Virus record (IMG/VR): IMGVR_UViG_3300021960_000109
Coordinates: 1-50,512 of that record
Length of the DNA: 50,512 nt
Strand: one strand, 5' to 3'
Origin: a virus
In this document: one piece after another, positions 34,501-41,138 of the stretch
Numbering within the stretch: the first letter of the stretch is position 1
Layout of the letters: each line of letters starts with the position of its first letter
The notes under the pieces: model-generated
Told to the model about the DNA's origin: nothing
Database searches by the model: none
The model's input: the letters and a program-made list of their open reading frames with translations, nothing else
Made by a program: the position numbers and the translations under genes

Positions 34501-36034
34501 ACTTTCTATTGTTTCTATTGCAAATACCAATCAATTAATATTAGATAATGTTCAGGGAGATTTTATCATCTCTGGTGTCGGCAAAACCGTTCAATATATT
34601 AATAACTCCGGAATTACTACAATTCTAAACAGTGCATCTGGTGGAAATGTTCAAATTTCTGATATTGATGTTGTTTCTGATGGACTTCATATTGTTGTTA
34701 ATCACAAAAATCATGGAATGTATTTTGAGCAGAATTATGTGACAATTTCTGATACACAGTCTGATATTATTCCGACAAAACTTACCGTTGCATATGATTC
34801 AACGTCTACTTCACCCATTTCAATTGATAGTTCTGCAAACTTTGGAACATTTGAAAATGTGGGTGTAGGAACTACAAACTTAGGATACGTTTTAATTGGA
34901 GATGAGGTTATCTCTTATAGTTCCGTATCATCAGGCACTCTTGGTGGAACTATTTCTAGATCTGTAGATAGTACAGTTGCTAAGAATTATCCAGCAGGAA
35001 CATTAGTCTACAAGTATGAACTTAGTGGAGTTTCATTAAGAAGAATTAATAAAACACATAATCTAGAAGATGTAACTGTTTCCGATCCTATTACATTTGA
35101 TTCATATAACATTAAGTTAGATATGGGATCTAGTGGAGTAGGAAGATCTGATGGACTAAGTTATCCAAAACTTTATACAAATCAGTCAAAATCTGCTGGT
35201 GGATATGGTATTAGAGCAACTCAAAATGTTCCATTTGAGATTGTAACTCCTGTTGTTCAGAATCTAACAGTTCAAGGAACTTCAATTAATGCAGAGATTA
35301 GAACAGTTACTGGTTCTAGTATTAGCGGCAACGAAGTTCCATATAGTGATGCTGGATTTGAAACTATTTCTTTGAACAAAACAAATTATCTGTCAAGTCC
35401 AAGAATAATTTGTTCAAAAGTTAATGAAACTAATAATCTTGCAGCACTATCTCTTCCAGGAAATAAATCTATGAATTTGAGAGTCAACTTAGATTCTATA
35501 GATTCTAGAGTAAGTCCTGTCCTTGATACGCAAAGAATAAGCACGATTTTAACTTCGAATAGAGTTAATAGTGTTATTTCAAATTATGCAACTGATAATA
35601 GAGTCAATAGCATTTCAGAAGATCCTACTGCTTTCCAATATCTGTCTAAAGAAATTGTTTTAGAAAATCCAGCAACTTCTATAAAAATTCTAATTAATGC
35701 TCACGTAAATCTGTATTCAAACATAAGAGCTTTCTATGCTATCAGTCAGACAGAAAACTTTGTTCCAATTTATGTTCCATTCCCAGGATATAATAATCTA
35801 AATGAAAGAGGACAAATTATTAATATTGCAGATAATGATGGACTGTCGGACTCATATATTTCACCATCCACCTCGGTAGGATTCTTGACACCAGAAATTG
35901 AATATAAAGAATATGCATTTACCGCAGATAATTTACCATCATTCAAATCATACAGAATTAAAATTATTATGACATCAACTAATCAAGTTTATGTTCCTAG
36001 AATGAGAGATTTGAGAGTAATTGCACTTGCTTAA
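28541..36034 (+). CDS. Large DUF4815-type virion structural protein, 2497 aa
   Basis: Starts NVAPYFDDFDANNDYYKVLF then FKPGYPVQARELTTLQSILQ, the typical N-terminus of DUF4815 proteins found in the baseplate region of cyanophages and other large myoviruses (family name from memory). The middle (from about 1230) has a long segment with EVEWLKQTFATRSESVTPFL and FMRSRNIQFVAKKVKPSTQL, also familiar from these proteins. Near 1913-1990 is a GYT module and near 2088-2160 a GDEVISY module. It probably forms peripheral baseplate or fibre-attachment structure. It precedes two coiled-coil small genes and gp13. Confidence 0.8.
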   Translation: MSQETNLNVAPYFDDFDANNDYYKVLFKPGYPVQARELTTLQSILQNQIEKFGQHFFKEGSKVIPGNTAYSASYYAVELENNYLGVPLSDYINQLIGAKITGLTSGVTAVVNKIILSNESERGNTTLYVSYLGSNSQDNSSLQFSDGELLSSNITISSANTIIASGEAFASTVATDATSTGSAFSISNGIYFAKGQFLNVNDETILLDQYGNKPSYRVGLLITEEIVNSYVDSSLNDNSNGFNNYSAPGADRLKITTSLFKKSLDDFDDNNFIELATITDGVIRSQKKNADYSIIEDELARRTYSESGDYYVTPFDLSVKESLNNNLGNKGIFNVNQLTYGGSVPAEDLALYQVSPGKAFVRGYEIETISPTFLDVPKPRTTKTLKNQSINYNTGSTLKLNRVYGSPTVGIGNTYVLSLRNSRVDVDSISSVGKEIGVGRVYDFRLDSGSYNSNNPQLNEWNISLYDIQTVTEISLNEPITLSTPTFIKGKYSGATAFLKNSVSAGTALTVYEKTGEFSKNEPFIFNGVENTRIAIAITSYGISDIKSVYGIVGSAATFTADVIQSDFLTIGVATISAYNAIGISTITSTNPTFPGNIKSGNLLKFSNQTSSDPVFASVVSVGTTQVTISGVATVFGVCQGTLPSTTLQVTDLKVLTTDLETSTDNSYYTELPKPNISDVDLTDASLTIRKSYTVNITDNQLSTTVLSGTNETFLPFDPERYLLIRSDGGTEALTLDKFSLTNGSTQLQIYNLGSNDTGATLVTTLRKIKPKAKVKVKNRVNSLIVDKSKYESSGIGSTTLNDGLTSGTYPYGTRVQDENISLNVPDIIQIHAVYESPDTSSPSAPTVVFSSITGPTGKTSDIIIGEMFTGQTSGASAICAERLSDSQISFIIKNNINFKEGEIVVFEESNIQAVITTLNTPSFNVSSNYTYDNGQNVSFYDYGFITRKSDAKEPSRKIKIYFSNGYYQSSDDGDITTVNSYNGFDYVREIQTVNSTRNADIIDIRPRVSDYTVSSTNLRSPLEFYGRTFTSSGNSAANILSSNESIVTNFSFYLGRIDRVYLTKDGKFQIKYGTPSEKPEKPVSVDDALEIASISLPPYLYNISQASLTFLEHKRYRMVDIKQLENRIKTLEYYTALSLLETNTSNLFIPDSTGINRFKSGFFVDNFTSLLAQENSTIFKNSIDIKNKELRPQHYTDSIDLIQGPVTNVDPNRDLAFAAPEGTNIKKTGDVVTLNYSEVEWLKQTFATRSESVTPFLVSFWQGSVELTPASDTWVDTVRVEAKIINTEGNFAETLALASRTLNVDPQTGLSPTIWNAWETTWTGQEVVENTADRTETTNSGGRWGARGLRGNGNLTGGEWITESTTTVFKDTLREVRDTGVQTRTGNRTIVTEQFDNTSVGDRVVSRNLISFMRSRNIQFVAKKVKPSTQLYAFFDGVNVTKYCVPKLLEISMLSGVFQVGETVIGKSRPTGILPLDSRNIDPKITFRVAQSNHKEGAYNNPSNVFLTNPYNAQTLPLRYSSTSSVLNIDTFSLSNQPEGGFTGWVEPDMILVGQTSGAQAIISNVRLISDISATLIGSFYIPNPNSSSNPSFETGNKVFTLTNSAINDQNNATTIAEEGFISSGTLETVQENIISIRNARIENKQEFEERATSKTTGTQVISTQAISSSSRTNVDIVWYDPLAQSFLVEDETGVFLTKCEVFFSSKDDLDIPVTFQLRTMQGGFPTQKVIPFSEVILNPSDVNVSADGSVSTTFNFKAPVYLEGGTEYCICLASLSTKYSVYVSRIGETDLITQTFISNQPYLGSLFKSQNASTWEPSQWEDLKFTLYRAEFVPNGSIEFYSPELSEGNNQIPVLMPDSLNLNSRKIRVGLGSTLQDSGLTLGNTILQQGTNATGNYVGNAGIATGTLNIINAGIGYTPSSGTFQFNGVPLTNITGNGKNAKANITIENGVAIAATISESGPGYSVGDVLGIGTIGANSLGLNARLSIVSIANTNQLILDNVQGDFIISGVGKTVQYINNSGITTILNSASGGNVQISDIDVVSDGLHIVVNHKNHGMYFEQNYVTISDTQSDIIPTKLTVAYDSTSTSPISIDSSANFGTFENVGVGTTNLGYVLIGDEVISYSSVSSGTLGGTISRSVDSTVAKNYPAGTLVYKYELSGVSLRRINKTHNLEDVTVSDPITFDSYNIKLDMGSSGVGRSDGLSYPKLYTNQSKSAGGYGIRATQNVPFEIVTPVVQNLTVQGTSINAEIRTVTGSSISGNEVPYSDAGFETISLNKTNYLSSPRIICSKVNETNNLAALSLPGNKSMNLRVNLDSIDSRVSPVLDTQRISTILTSNRVNSVISNYATDNRVNSISEDPTAFQYLSKEIVLENPATSIKILINAHVNLYSNIRAFYAISQTENFVPIYVPFPGYNNLNERGQIINIADNDGLSDSYISPSTSVGFLTPEIEYKEYAFTADNLPSFKSYRIKIIMTSTNQVYVPRMRDLRVIALA

Positions 36035-36035
36035 T

Positions 36036-36263
36036 ATGGATTATTTGAAAGTCGAAGGTCATAGCCATCTCTATAGAGATCCAAAAACAAATTCAATTAT
36101 TAATAGAAATATGTCTGAATATCAAGAGTATGTCTCAAGAAAAAATATCAAAAATGAAGAGAATCAAAAAATACAAAATCTTGAGGTAGATATTGCTAAT
36201 ATGAAGGATGATTTAAATGAAATCAAATCTCTATTAAGGAGTTTAGCAAATGAATCCAGATGA
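36036..36263 (+). CDS. Conserved cyanophage coiled-coil protein, 75 aa
   Basis: ATG 36036 follows the upstream stop by one base. Product MDYLKVEGHSHLYRDPKTNS then INRNMSEYQEYVSRK, and a C-terminal heptad-like coiled coil (IQNLEVDIANMKDDLNEIKS). I recall close relatives directly upstream of gp13 in cyanophages, of unknown function. It overlaps the following gene by 14 bases. Confidence 0.8.
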   Translation: MDYLKVEGHSHLYRDPKTNSIINRNMSEYQEYVSRKNIKNEENQKIQNLEVDIANMKDDLNEIKSLLRSLANESR

Positions 36264-36432
36264 CATTAAATTGGAAAATCTAACAAAAAGTTTTGAATAT
36301 ACAAAAGCATGTATAGAAATTGATTCCATTGAAGATGTAGAAGATCTTAGAACCATTTCAAAAGCATATATGAAGTTATATCTGAAACAACAAGAAGTTG
36401 TTTCAGAACTAATAAAACCTAATAAGACATAA
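36250..36432 (+). CDS. Conserved cyanophage small helical protein, 60 aa
   Basis: ATG 36250 lies within the end of the previous gene. Product MNPDDIKLENLTKSFEYTKA then DVEDLRTISKAYMKLYLKQQ, an all-helical small protein. It is regularly found next to the coiled-coil gene in cyanophages as I remember them. The two may form a pair, perhaps a small accessory to neck assembly, but no role is shown. Confidence 0.75.
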   Translation: MNPDDIKLENLTKSFEYTKACIEIDSIEDVEDLRTISKAYMKLYLKQQEVVSELIKPNKT

Positions 36433-36433
36433 C

Positions 36434-36442
36434 TAATAAATA
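36434..36442 (+). promoter_or_regulatory. Candidate late promoter ahead of gp13
   Basis: TAATAAATA is identical to the box at 12488 and ends 18 bases before the gp13 ATG. Confidence 0.6.
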
Positions 36443-36460
36443 CTTAAAAAGTAGAAGATA

Positions 36461-37309
36461 ATGGCGCAACCATCTACTAGGCAACAATTAATCGACTATT
36501 GTAAAAGAAAACTGGGAGCGCCAGTTTTAGAAATTAATGTTGCCGATGAGCAAATTGATGATTTAGTGGATGATGCAGTTCAATTTTTCCAAGAAAGACA
36601 TTTTGATGGCGTATACCCAACTTTTTACAAGTATCAAGTAACTCAAAATGATATAGACAGAGGTAGAGCTCGTGGAGGTAATGCTGGTGGAGTTGGAATT
36701 GCTACTACAACTGCAACAGCAAATATAGTTGGAACAGCGACAACTTTTGCTTATGAAGAGAATAGTAATTATTTGCAAGTTCCTCCAAATGTAATCGGAG
36801 TGAATAAAATATTCATGTTTGATGGTTCTAACACCATAACTCATAATATGTTTAGTGTTAAATATCAATTATTTTTAAATGATATTTACTACTGGGGTAC
36901 AACTGAACTTTTAAGTTATGCAATGGTTAAAACTTATTTGGAAGACTTAGACTTTTTACTTAATACACAGAAGCAAATAAGATTTAATAAAAGACAAGAT
37001 AGACTATATTTGGATATTGATTGGGGTTCTGTTAGAGCTGGGCAATATTTTATCATTGATTGTTATTCCACACTAGATCCAAATGACTTTTCAAGAGTTT
37101 GGAATGACTCATTCCTAAAACCATATTTAACTTCTCTCATAAAAAGACAATGGGGACAAAATTTAATTAAATTCCAAGGAGTTAAACTTCCAGGAGGAAT
37201 TGAGTTAAATGGAAGACAAATTTATGATGATGCTCAGAGAGAAATTGATATTTTGATGGAAAAAATGTCAAGCACTTATGAATTACCACCACTTGACATG
37301 ATAGGATAA
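36461..37309 (+). CDS. gp13: Neck protein gp13
   Basis: The 282-residue product (T4 gp13: 309) begins MAQPSTRQQLIDYCKRKLGA, then VDDAVQFFQERHFDGVYPTF, and contains YYWGTTELLSYAMVKTYLED and FSRVWNDSFLKPYLTSLIKR, features of gp13 in cyanophages. gp13 forms the head-completion ring at the portal after DNA packaging. A short Gly/Thr/Ala-rich insertion (GGVGIATTTATANIVGT) near residue 80 is in keeping with the insertions seen in other virion genes here. The stop overlaps gp14 (TAATG). Confidence 0.9.
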   Translation: MAQPSTRQQLIDYCKRKLGAPVLEINVADEQIDDLVDDAVQFFQERHFDGVYPTFYKYQVTQNDIDRGRARGGNAGGVGIATTTATANIVGTATTFAYEENSNYLQVPPNVIGVNKIFMFDGSNTITHNMFSVKYQLFLNDIYYWGTTELLSYAMVKTYLEDLDFLLNTQKQIRFNKRQDRLYLDIDWGSVRAGQYFIIDCYSTLDPNDFSRVWNDSFLKPYLTSLIKRQWGQNLIKFQGVKLPGGIELNGRQIYDDAQREIDILMEKMSSTYELPPLDMIG

Positions 37310-38688
37310 TGTTAAATCCATTTTTTCTTCAAGGATCTCAAACTGAACAGAGTTTAGTTCAAGATTTAATAAATGAACAACTTAGAATGTATGGGGTTGA
37401 AATTTATTATATTCCTAGAAAATATTTGACAACAAATACTGTCATTAAAGAGGTAATAGAGTCTAAATTTGATTCTTCATATCCAATAGAAGCATATGTA
37501 GAAAACTATGAGGGATACAGTGCAAATCCAGTAATATTATCAAAATTTGGTATTCAAGCTCTAAATGAATTATCAATTACTATATCAAAAGAGAGATTTG
37601 AAAACTATATCACACCACTAACAAAAAATCTTAGCAATATTGAATTATCTACAAGACCTAAAGAGGGAGATTTGATATATTTTCCTCTTGGTGATAGACT
37701 TTTTGAAATTAAATTTGTAGAACATGAAAAGCCATTCTATCAACTACAAAAAACATATGTTTATACTTTAACTTGTGAATTGTTTAGATATGAGGATGAA
37801 ATTATCGACACTGGTATTACTGATATCGATGATAGTATTGAAGTAGAAGCAAATCTACAAACTTTAACTTTAGTTGCTGCCGGTACAACAGCAACAGCTA
37901 TTACCACTATTGCAAATGGTGGAGTTATATCTATAACTGTAACTAATCGAGGTGAAAAATACACGTCTGTTCCAACAGTTGCTATTTCATCGTCACCATC
38001 TCCAGGAGGTACAGCAATCGGAATTGCAACACTGATTAGTGGAATTGTCAATTGTGATGGAACGGAAATAGGATCTAAAGTTCAGGGAGTTCAAATTATT
38101 AATCCTGGTTATGGTTATACTGTAAGTCCAGGAATAGTATTCATTGGAGGTGGTGGTTCTGGAGCAGCTGCTACAACAAGAATTTCTAATAATTCTATTG
38201 GAATAGTAACTATTACAAGCGGCGGTTCTGGATATACAACGTCTCCAGCAGTAACATTTAGTTCTCCTGGAATTGGAACAACAGCAACTGGATTGGCAAT
38301 TGTAAGCGCAGCCGGTACAATAAGTGCAATTAGAATCACTAATGCAGGTGCTGGATATACAACAATTCCAACAATTACTATAGGTTCACCATATATGGTT
38401 GGAGTTGGAACTTTTGTTCTGAATGAAACTATAACGGGTAGTTCAAGTGGAACAACTGCAATTGTAAAATCTTGGAACTCTGTTAGTGGAGAGTTAAAGA
38501 TAACAAATACTACAGGAGATTTTTCAATAGGAGAAACAATAGTTGGTTCTGCTAGCTCTGCATCATATCAATTAAAGTCTACACAAGAATATAATACAGT
38601 AAATCAATATCCACAAAATAATGAAATAGAAATAGAAGCGGATGAGATTTTAGATTTTTCAGAATCAAATCCTTTCGGAAATCCATAA
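37309..38688 (+). CDS. gp14: Neck protein gp14 with GYT-repeat insertion
   Basis: The N-terminal 180 residues match gp14 (MLNPFFLQGSQTEQSLVQDL, GDLIYFPLGDRLFEIKFVEH, YQLQKTYVYTLTCELFRYED). T4 gp14 has 256 residues; this one has 459. The excess lies mainly at about 190-365 and consists of at least three GxGYTxxP units (GEKYTSVPTVAIS, GSGYTTSPAVTFS, GAGYTTIPTITIG) followed by a GTTAIVKSWNS segment. The normal gp14 end (EIEIEADEILDFSESNPFG) resumes after it. gp14 joins gp13 in the neck. The insertion should protrude from the neck, perhaps as whisker-like decoration. Confidence 0.88.
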   Translation: MLNPFFLQGSQTEQSLVQDLINEQLRMYGVEIYYIPRKYLTTNTVIKEVIESKFDSSYPIEAYVENYEGYSANPVILSKFGIQALNELSITISKERFENYITPLTKNLSNIELSTRPKEGDLIYFPLGDRLFEIKFVEHEKPFYQLQKTYVYTLTCELFRYEDEIIDTGITDIDDSIEVEANLQTLTLVAAGTTATAITTIANGGVISITVTNRGEKYTSVPTVAISSSPSPGGTAIGIATLISGIVNCDGTEIGSKVQGVQIINPGYGYTVSPGIVFIGGGGSGAAATTRISNNSIGIVTITSGGSGYTTSPAVTFSSPGIGTTATGLAIVSAAGTISAIRITNAGAGYTTIPTITIGSPYMVGVGTFVLNETITGSSSGTTAIVKSWNSVSGELKITNTTGDFSIGETIVGSASSASYQLKSTQEYNTVNQYPQNNEIEIEADEILDFSESNPFGNP

Positions 38689-38712
38689 CATAAATACTTC
38701 TATCTATAAATT
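38689..38712 (+). promoter_or_regulatory. Candidate late promoter(s) ahead of gp15
   Basis: CATAAATA at 38689-38696 and TATAAATT at 38705-38712 both resemble late boxes. The second ends 22 bases before the gp15 ATG, the usual spacing. Confidence 0.5.
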
Positions 38713-38734
38713 TTGATGTACAGTAGGTAATAGG

Positions 38735-39742
38735 ATGTTTGAATATTTTTATCACGAAATATTAAGAAGAACTGTAATTTCATTTGGAAGTCTCTTCAAT
38801 AATATTCAAATACAACATAAAGATTCTTCCGGAAATATTAAGAGTAATATTAAAGTTCCTCTTGCATATGGACCTACTCAAAAGTTTTTGGCTAGATTAG
38901 AGCAGTCTCCAAATCTAAACAAACCAGTTCAAATAACATTACCAAGAATGTCGTTTGAATTTGTAGGATTAAGTTATGATGGTACAAGAAAAGTTACAAC
39001 TACCCAAACCTTTATAACATCAATAGCGGGCGTTGGAACTGATGTAAGAAAAGCATATATGCCCGTTCCTTATAATATGGCGTTTGAGTTATCAATTTAT
39101 ACTAAATTAAATGATGACATGCTTCAAATTGTTGAACAAATTTTGCCATATTTTCAACCTTCGTATAATTTGACAGTTGATTTGGTAGAAACAATTGGGG
39201 AGAAAAGAGATATACCTGTTGTAATTGAAAATATTACAATGCAAGATGATTATGAGGGTGATTTTACTACTAGAAGATCTTTAATTTATACCATAAGATT
39301 TACTGCTAAAACATATCTTTTTGGACCCATTTCTTCTTCAAGTGCTGCATCGAAAGATCTTATCAAAAAAGTTTCTATTGGATATATTTCTGGAGATGTC
39401 ACCAAAACACCAACTAGAGAACTTACTTATGCTGTTGAACCTAGAGCGATTCAAAGTTATTCTGATAACATAGTAACAAATCTTTCTCAGGATATAGGAG
39501 CTGATTCGACACTCATCACAGTTAATGATGCATCTTCTATTTCAGAAAATACTTATATTACAATAGATAATGAAGAAATGTATGTTGATACTAAATCCGG
39601 AAATACTTTAACTGTCAAGAGAGGACAAGACTCAACAACAAAACAATCGCATGTTTCAGGAGCACCAATAAAACTTATCACATCAGCAGACAACGATTTA
39701 ATTCCAATTGGCGATGATTTTGGATTCAGTGACACTCTATGA
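38735..39742 (+). CDS. gp15: Tail completion and sheath stabiliser protein gp15
   Basis: Begins MFEYFYHEILRRTVISFGSL then FNNIQIQHKD, and contains LARLEQSPNLNKPVQITLPR and MSFEFVGLSYDGTRK, typical of gp15. It caps the tail tube and sheath and joins the tail to the head. T4 gp15 has 272 residues; here 335, with an added C-terminal module at about 253-315 (STLITVNDASSISENTYITI, DNEEMYVDTKSGNTLTVKRG) shared with the giant gp7-like and DUF4815-type proteins. Its stop overlaps the gp16 ATG (ATGA). Confidence 0.9.
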   Translation: MFEYFYHEILRRTVISFGSLFNNIQIQHKDSSGNIKSNIKVPLAYGPTQKFLARLEQSPNLNKPVQITLPRMSFEFVGLSYDGTRKVTTTQTFITSIAGVGTDVRKAYMPVPYNMAFELSIYTKLNDDMLQIVEQILPYFQPSYNLTVDLVETIGEKRDIPVVIENITMQDDYEGDFTTRRSLIYTIRFTAKTYLFGPISSSSAASKDLIKKVSIGYISGDVTKTPTRELTYAVEPRAIQSYSDNIVTNLSQDIGADSTLITVNDASSISENTYITIDNEEMYVDTKSGNTLTVKRGQDSTTKQSHVSGAPIKLITSADNDLIPIGDDFGFSDTL

Positions 39743-40179
39743 AAATGACAAAAAACTTTGATAAGTTAAATGATACTTTTAATGTATCTGCAGACATTGT
39801 TCCATCAGAAATTGAAAGTGTAAGTCTCTCTTTAGAAAAAACAGACACAAACACAACCAATAATGATATTAAAAAAGACTATGAATATACTAGAGGGAAT
39901 TTATATTCATTGATAGAAAAAGGACAGGAAGCAATCAATGGTATTTTAGAACTAGCTCAAGAAAGTGAAATGCCAAGAGCTTATGAAGTTGCGGGACAAC
40001 TTATCAAAAATGTTGCAGATGCAACTGATAAATTGATGGATCTTCAAAAAAAATTAAAAGATATTGAAGAAGAAAAATCATCAAAAAGTCCAACAACAGT
40101 TAATAATGCTTTATTTGTTGGTTCTACTGCGGAACTTGCAAAACTGTTGAAGTCAAAAGATATTGAAGAAGATAAATAA
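39739..40179 (+). CDS. gp16: Small terminase subunit gp16
   Basis: The 146-residue product (T4 gp16: 164) has a variable, disordered N-terminus then a helical core (YEYTRGNLYSLIEKGQEAIN, LAQESEMPRAYEVAGQLIKN) and a Lys/Glu coiled coil, the layout of T4-type small terminases, which form rings that regulate gp17 during packaging. Position after gp15 agrees. The large subunit is not adjacent: about 10 kb of structural genes separate them, a common arrangement in cyanophages. Confidence 0.88.
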   Translation: MKMTKNFDKLNDTFNVSADIVPSEIESVSLSLEKTDTNTTNNDIKKDYEYTRGNLYSLIEKGQEAINGILELAQESEMPRAYEVAGQLIKNVADATDKLMDLQKKLKDIEEEKSSKSPTTVNNALFVGSTAELAKLLKSKDIEEDK

Positions 40180-40189
40180 TTAAAAAACC

Positions 40190-40525
40190 ATGACAGCAAT
40201 TCCTGCTATCAATCTTGTAATTCCTCAAGGAACTACATTTTCTGAAACTTTTATTTCAACTGAATCTGATGGCTCGGTTACTAACCTAACCGGATATACA
40301 GGAACAGCTAAAATGAAAAAATGGTATGGTTCTAGTTCATCTGTCACATTTAGTGTAAGTGTCACGACATCTACGGGAGAAGTAGCTATAGGATTAACAC
40401 CCGGACAAACACTTGAATTAGAACCTGGAAGATACTACTATGATGTAAGATTGCAATCTTCCTCAGGAACAGTATCTAAATTAGTGGAAGGAATGGCAAT
40501 GGTTCAGGCTGGAATTACAACTTAA
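40190..40525 (+). CDS. BppU-N-like small virion protein, 111 aa
   Basis: The product (MTAIPAINLVIPQGTTFSET then GSVTNLTGYTGTAKMKKWYG, and GRYYYDVRLQSSSGTVSKLV) fits a small beta-sandwich like the N-terminal domain of phage baseplate upper proteins, which attaches fibres to the baseplate. The same layout appears as separate small proteins in many cyanophages. A GATAAATA box (40171-40178) ends 11 bases before the ATG, closer than other late boxes. It heads a fibre or decoration cassette. Confidence 0.75.
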   Translation: MTAIPAINLVIPQGTTFSETFISTESDGSVTNLTGYTGTAKMKKWYGSSSSVTFSVSVTTSTGEVAIGLTPGQTLELEPGRYYYDVRLQSSSGTVSKLVEGMAMVQAGITT

Positions 40526-40537
40526 CTAATAACCACA

Positions 40538-40858
40538 ATGTCTAATACTGTTAGAGCAATTTCATCTTCTAATGTTGTTAGAAAAAAAGTAGAGCAAACG
40601 AGTAAAGTAACTTTGTCTAGAGTTGCGACAGATTTGAAATATATGGCGGATGTCAATTTTGGTGAATTAGATTCCAGTCAAGATGGTAAACTAGTTTCTT
40701 ATGATTCAACTCAAAATAAATTTGTTTTAATTACTGCGGATCAAGTATTAATATCCTCTGTTGAGGATAATGATGTTCCTGATGTTTTTGTTAGAAATCT
40801 TGAAGATGAACTTGATACTGCAGCATTGACAACAGGAATTGATGGAGGGTCATTCTAA
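40538..40858 (+). CDS. Small virion-associated protein, 106 aa, DGGSF C-terminus
   Basis: Product MSNTVRAISSSNVVRKKVEQ... has the segment DGKLVSYDSTQNKFVLITAD and ends GIDGGSF. The following protein has a related layout (YDHSRGKFVLIST, VDGGTF end), so the two look like paralogues. They probably form part of a tail-fibre or baseplate attachment. The stop overlaps the next ATG (TAATG). Confidence 0.7.
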   Translation: MSNTVRAISSSNVVRKKVEQTSKVTLSRVATDLKYMADVNFGELDSSQDGKLVSYDSTQNKFVLITADQVLISSVEDNDVPDVFVRNLEDELDTAALTTGIDGGSF

Positions 40859-41106
40859 TGGCAACCAATTATGCAACTCAATTAAGAACTCTAAATGATG
40901 TTCAAGTAGATCCTCTTAATTCTTCAAAAAATAAAAACGTTCTAAAATATGATCATTCACGCGGAAAATTTGTTTTAATTAGCACAGACAATATATTATC
41001 TGGGATTTCTACCGGAGTCGTCCCTAATGTTTTTGTCAGTACTGTCCAAGGGGAACTAGATTTAACTAGAATAGAAAGTTCTGGAGTGGATGGAGGAACT
41101 TTCTAA
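40858..41106 (+). CDS. Small virion-associated protein, 82 aa, DGGTF C-terminus
   Basis: Product MATNYATQLRTLNDVQVDPL... carries KNVLKYDHSRGKFVLISTDN, paralogous to the central part of its upstream neighbour, then ends GVDGGTF. ATG 40858 overlaps the upstream stop. An inverted repeat follows 4 bases after its stop. Function unknown; a role in fibre assembly is inferred from the cassette. Confidence 0.7.
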   Translation: MATNYATQLRTLNDVQVDPLNSSKNKNVLKYDHSRGKFVLISTDNILSGISTGVVPNVFVSTVQGELDLTRIESSGVDGGTF

Positions 41107-41109
41107 ATA

Positions 41110-41127
41110 GTATTATCAAAATAATAC
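41110..41127. repeat. AT-rich inverted repeat between fibre genes
   Basis: GTATTAT (41110-41116) and ATAATAC (41121-41127) pair perfectly around CAAA. It is weak as a terminator because of its AT content and lack of a T run, but may lessen read-through or mark a processing site. Confidence 0.5.
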
Positions 41128-41138
41128 AAATAAAATAG

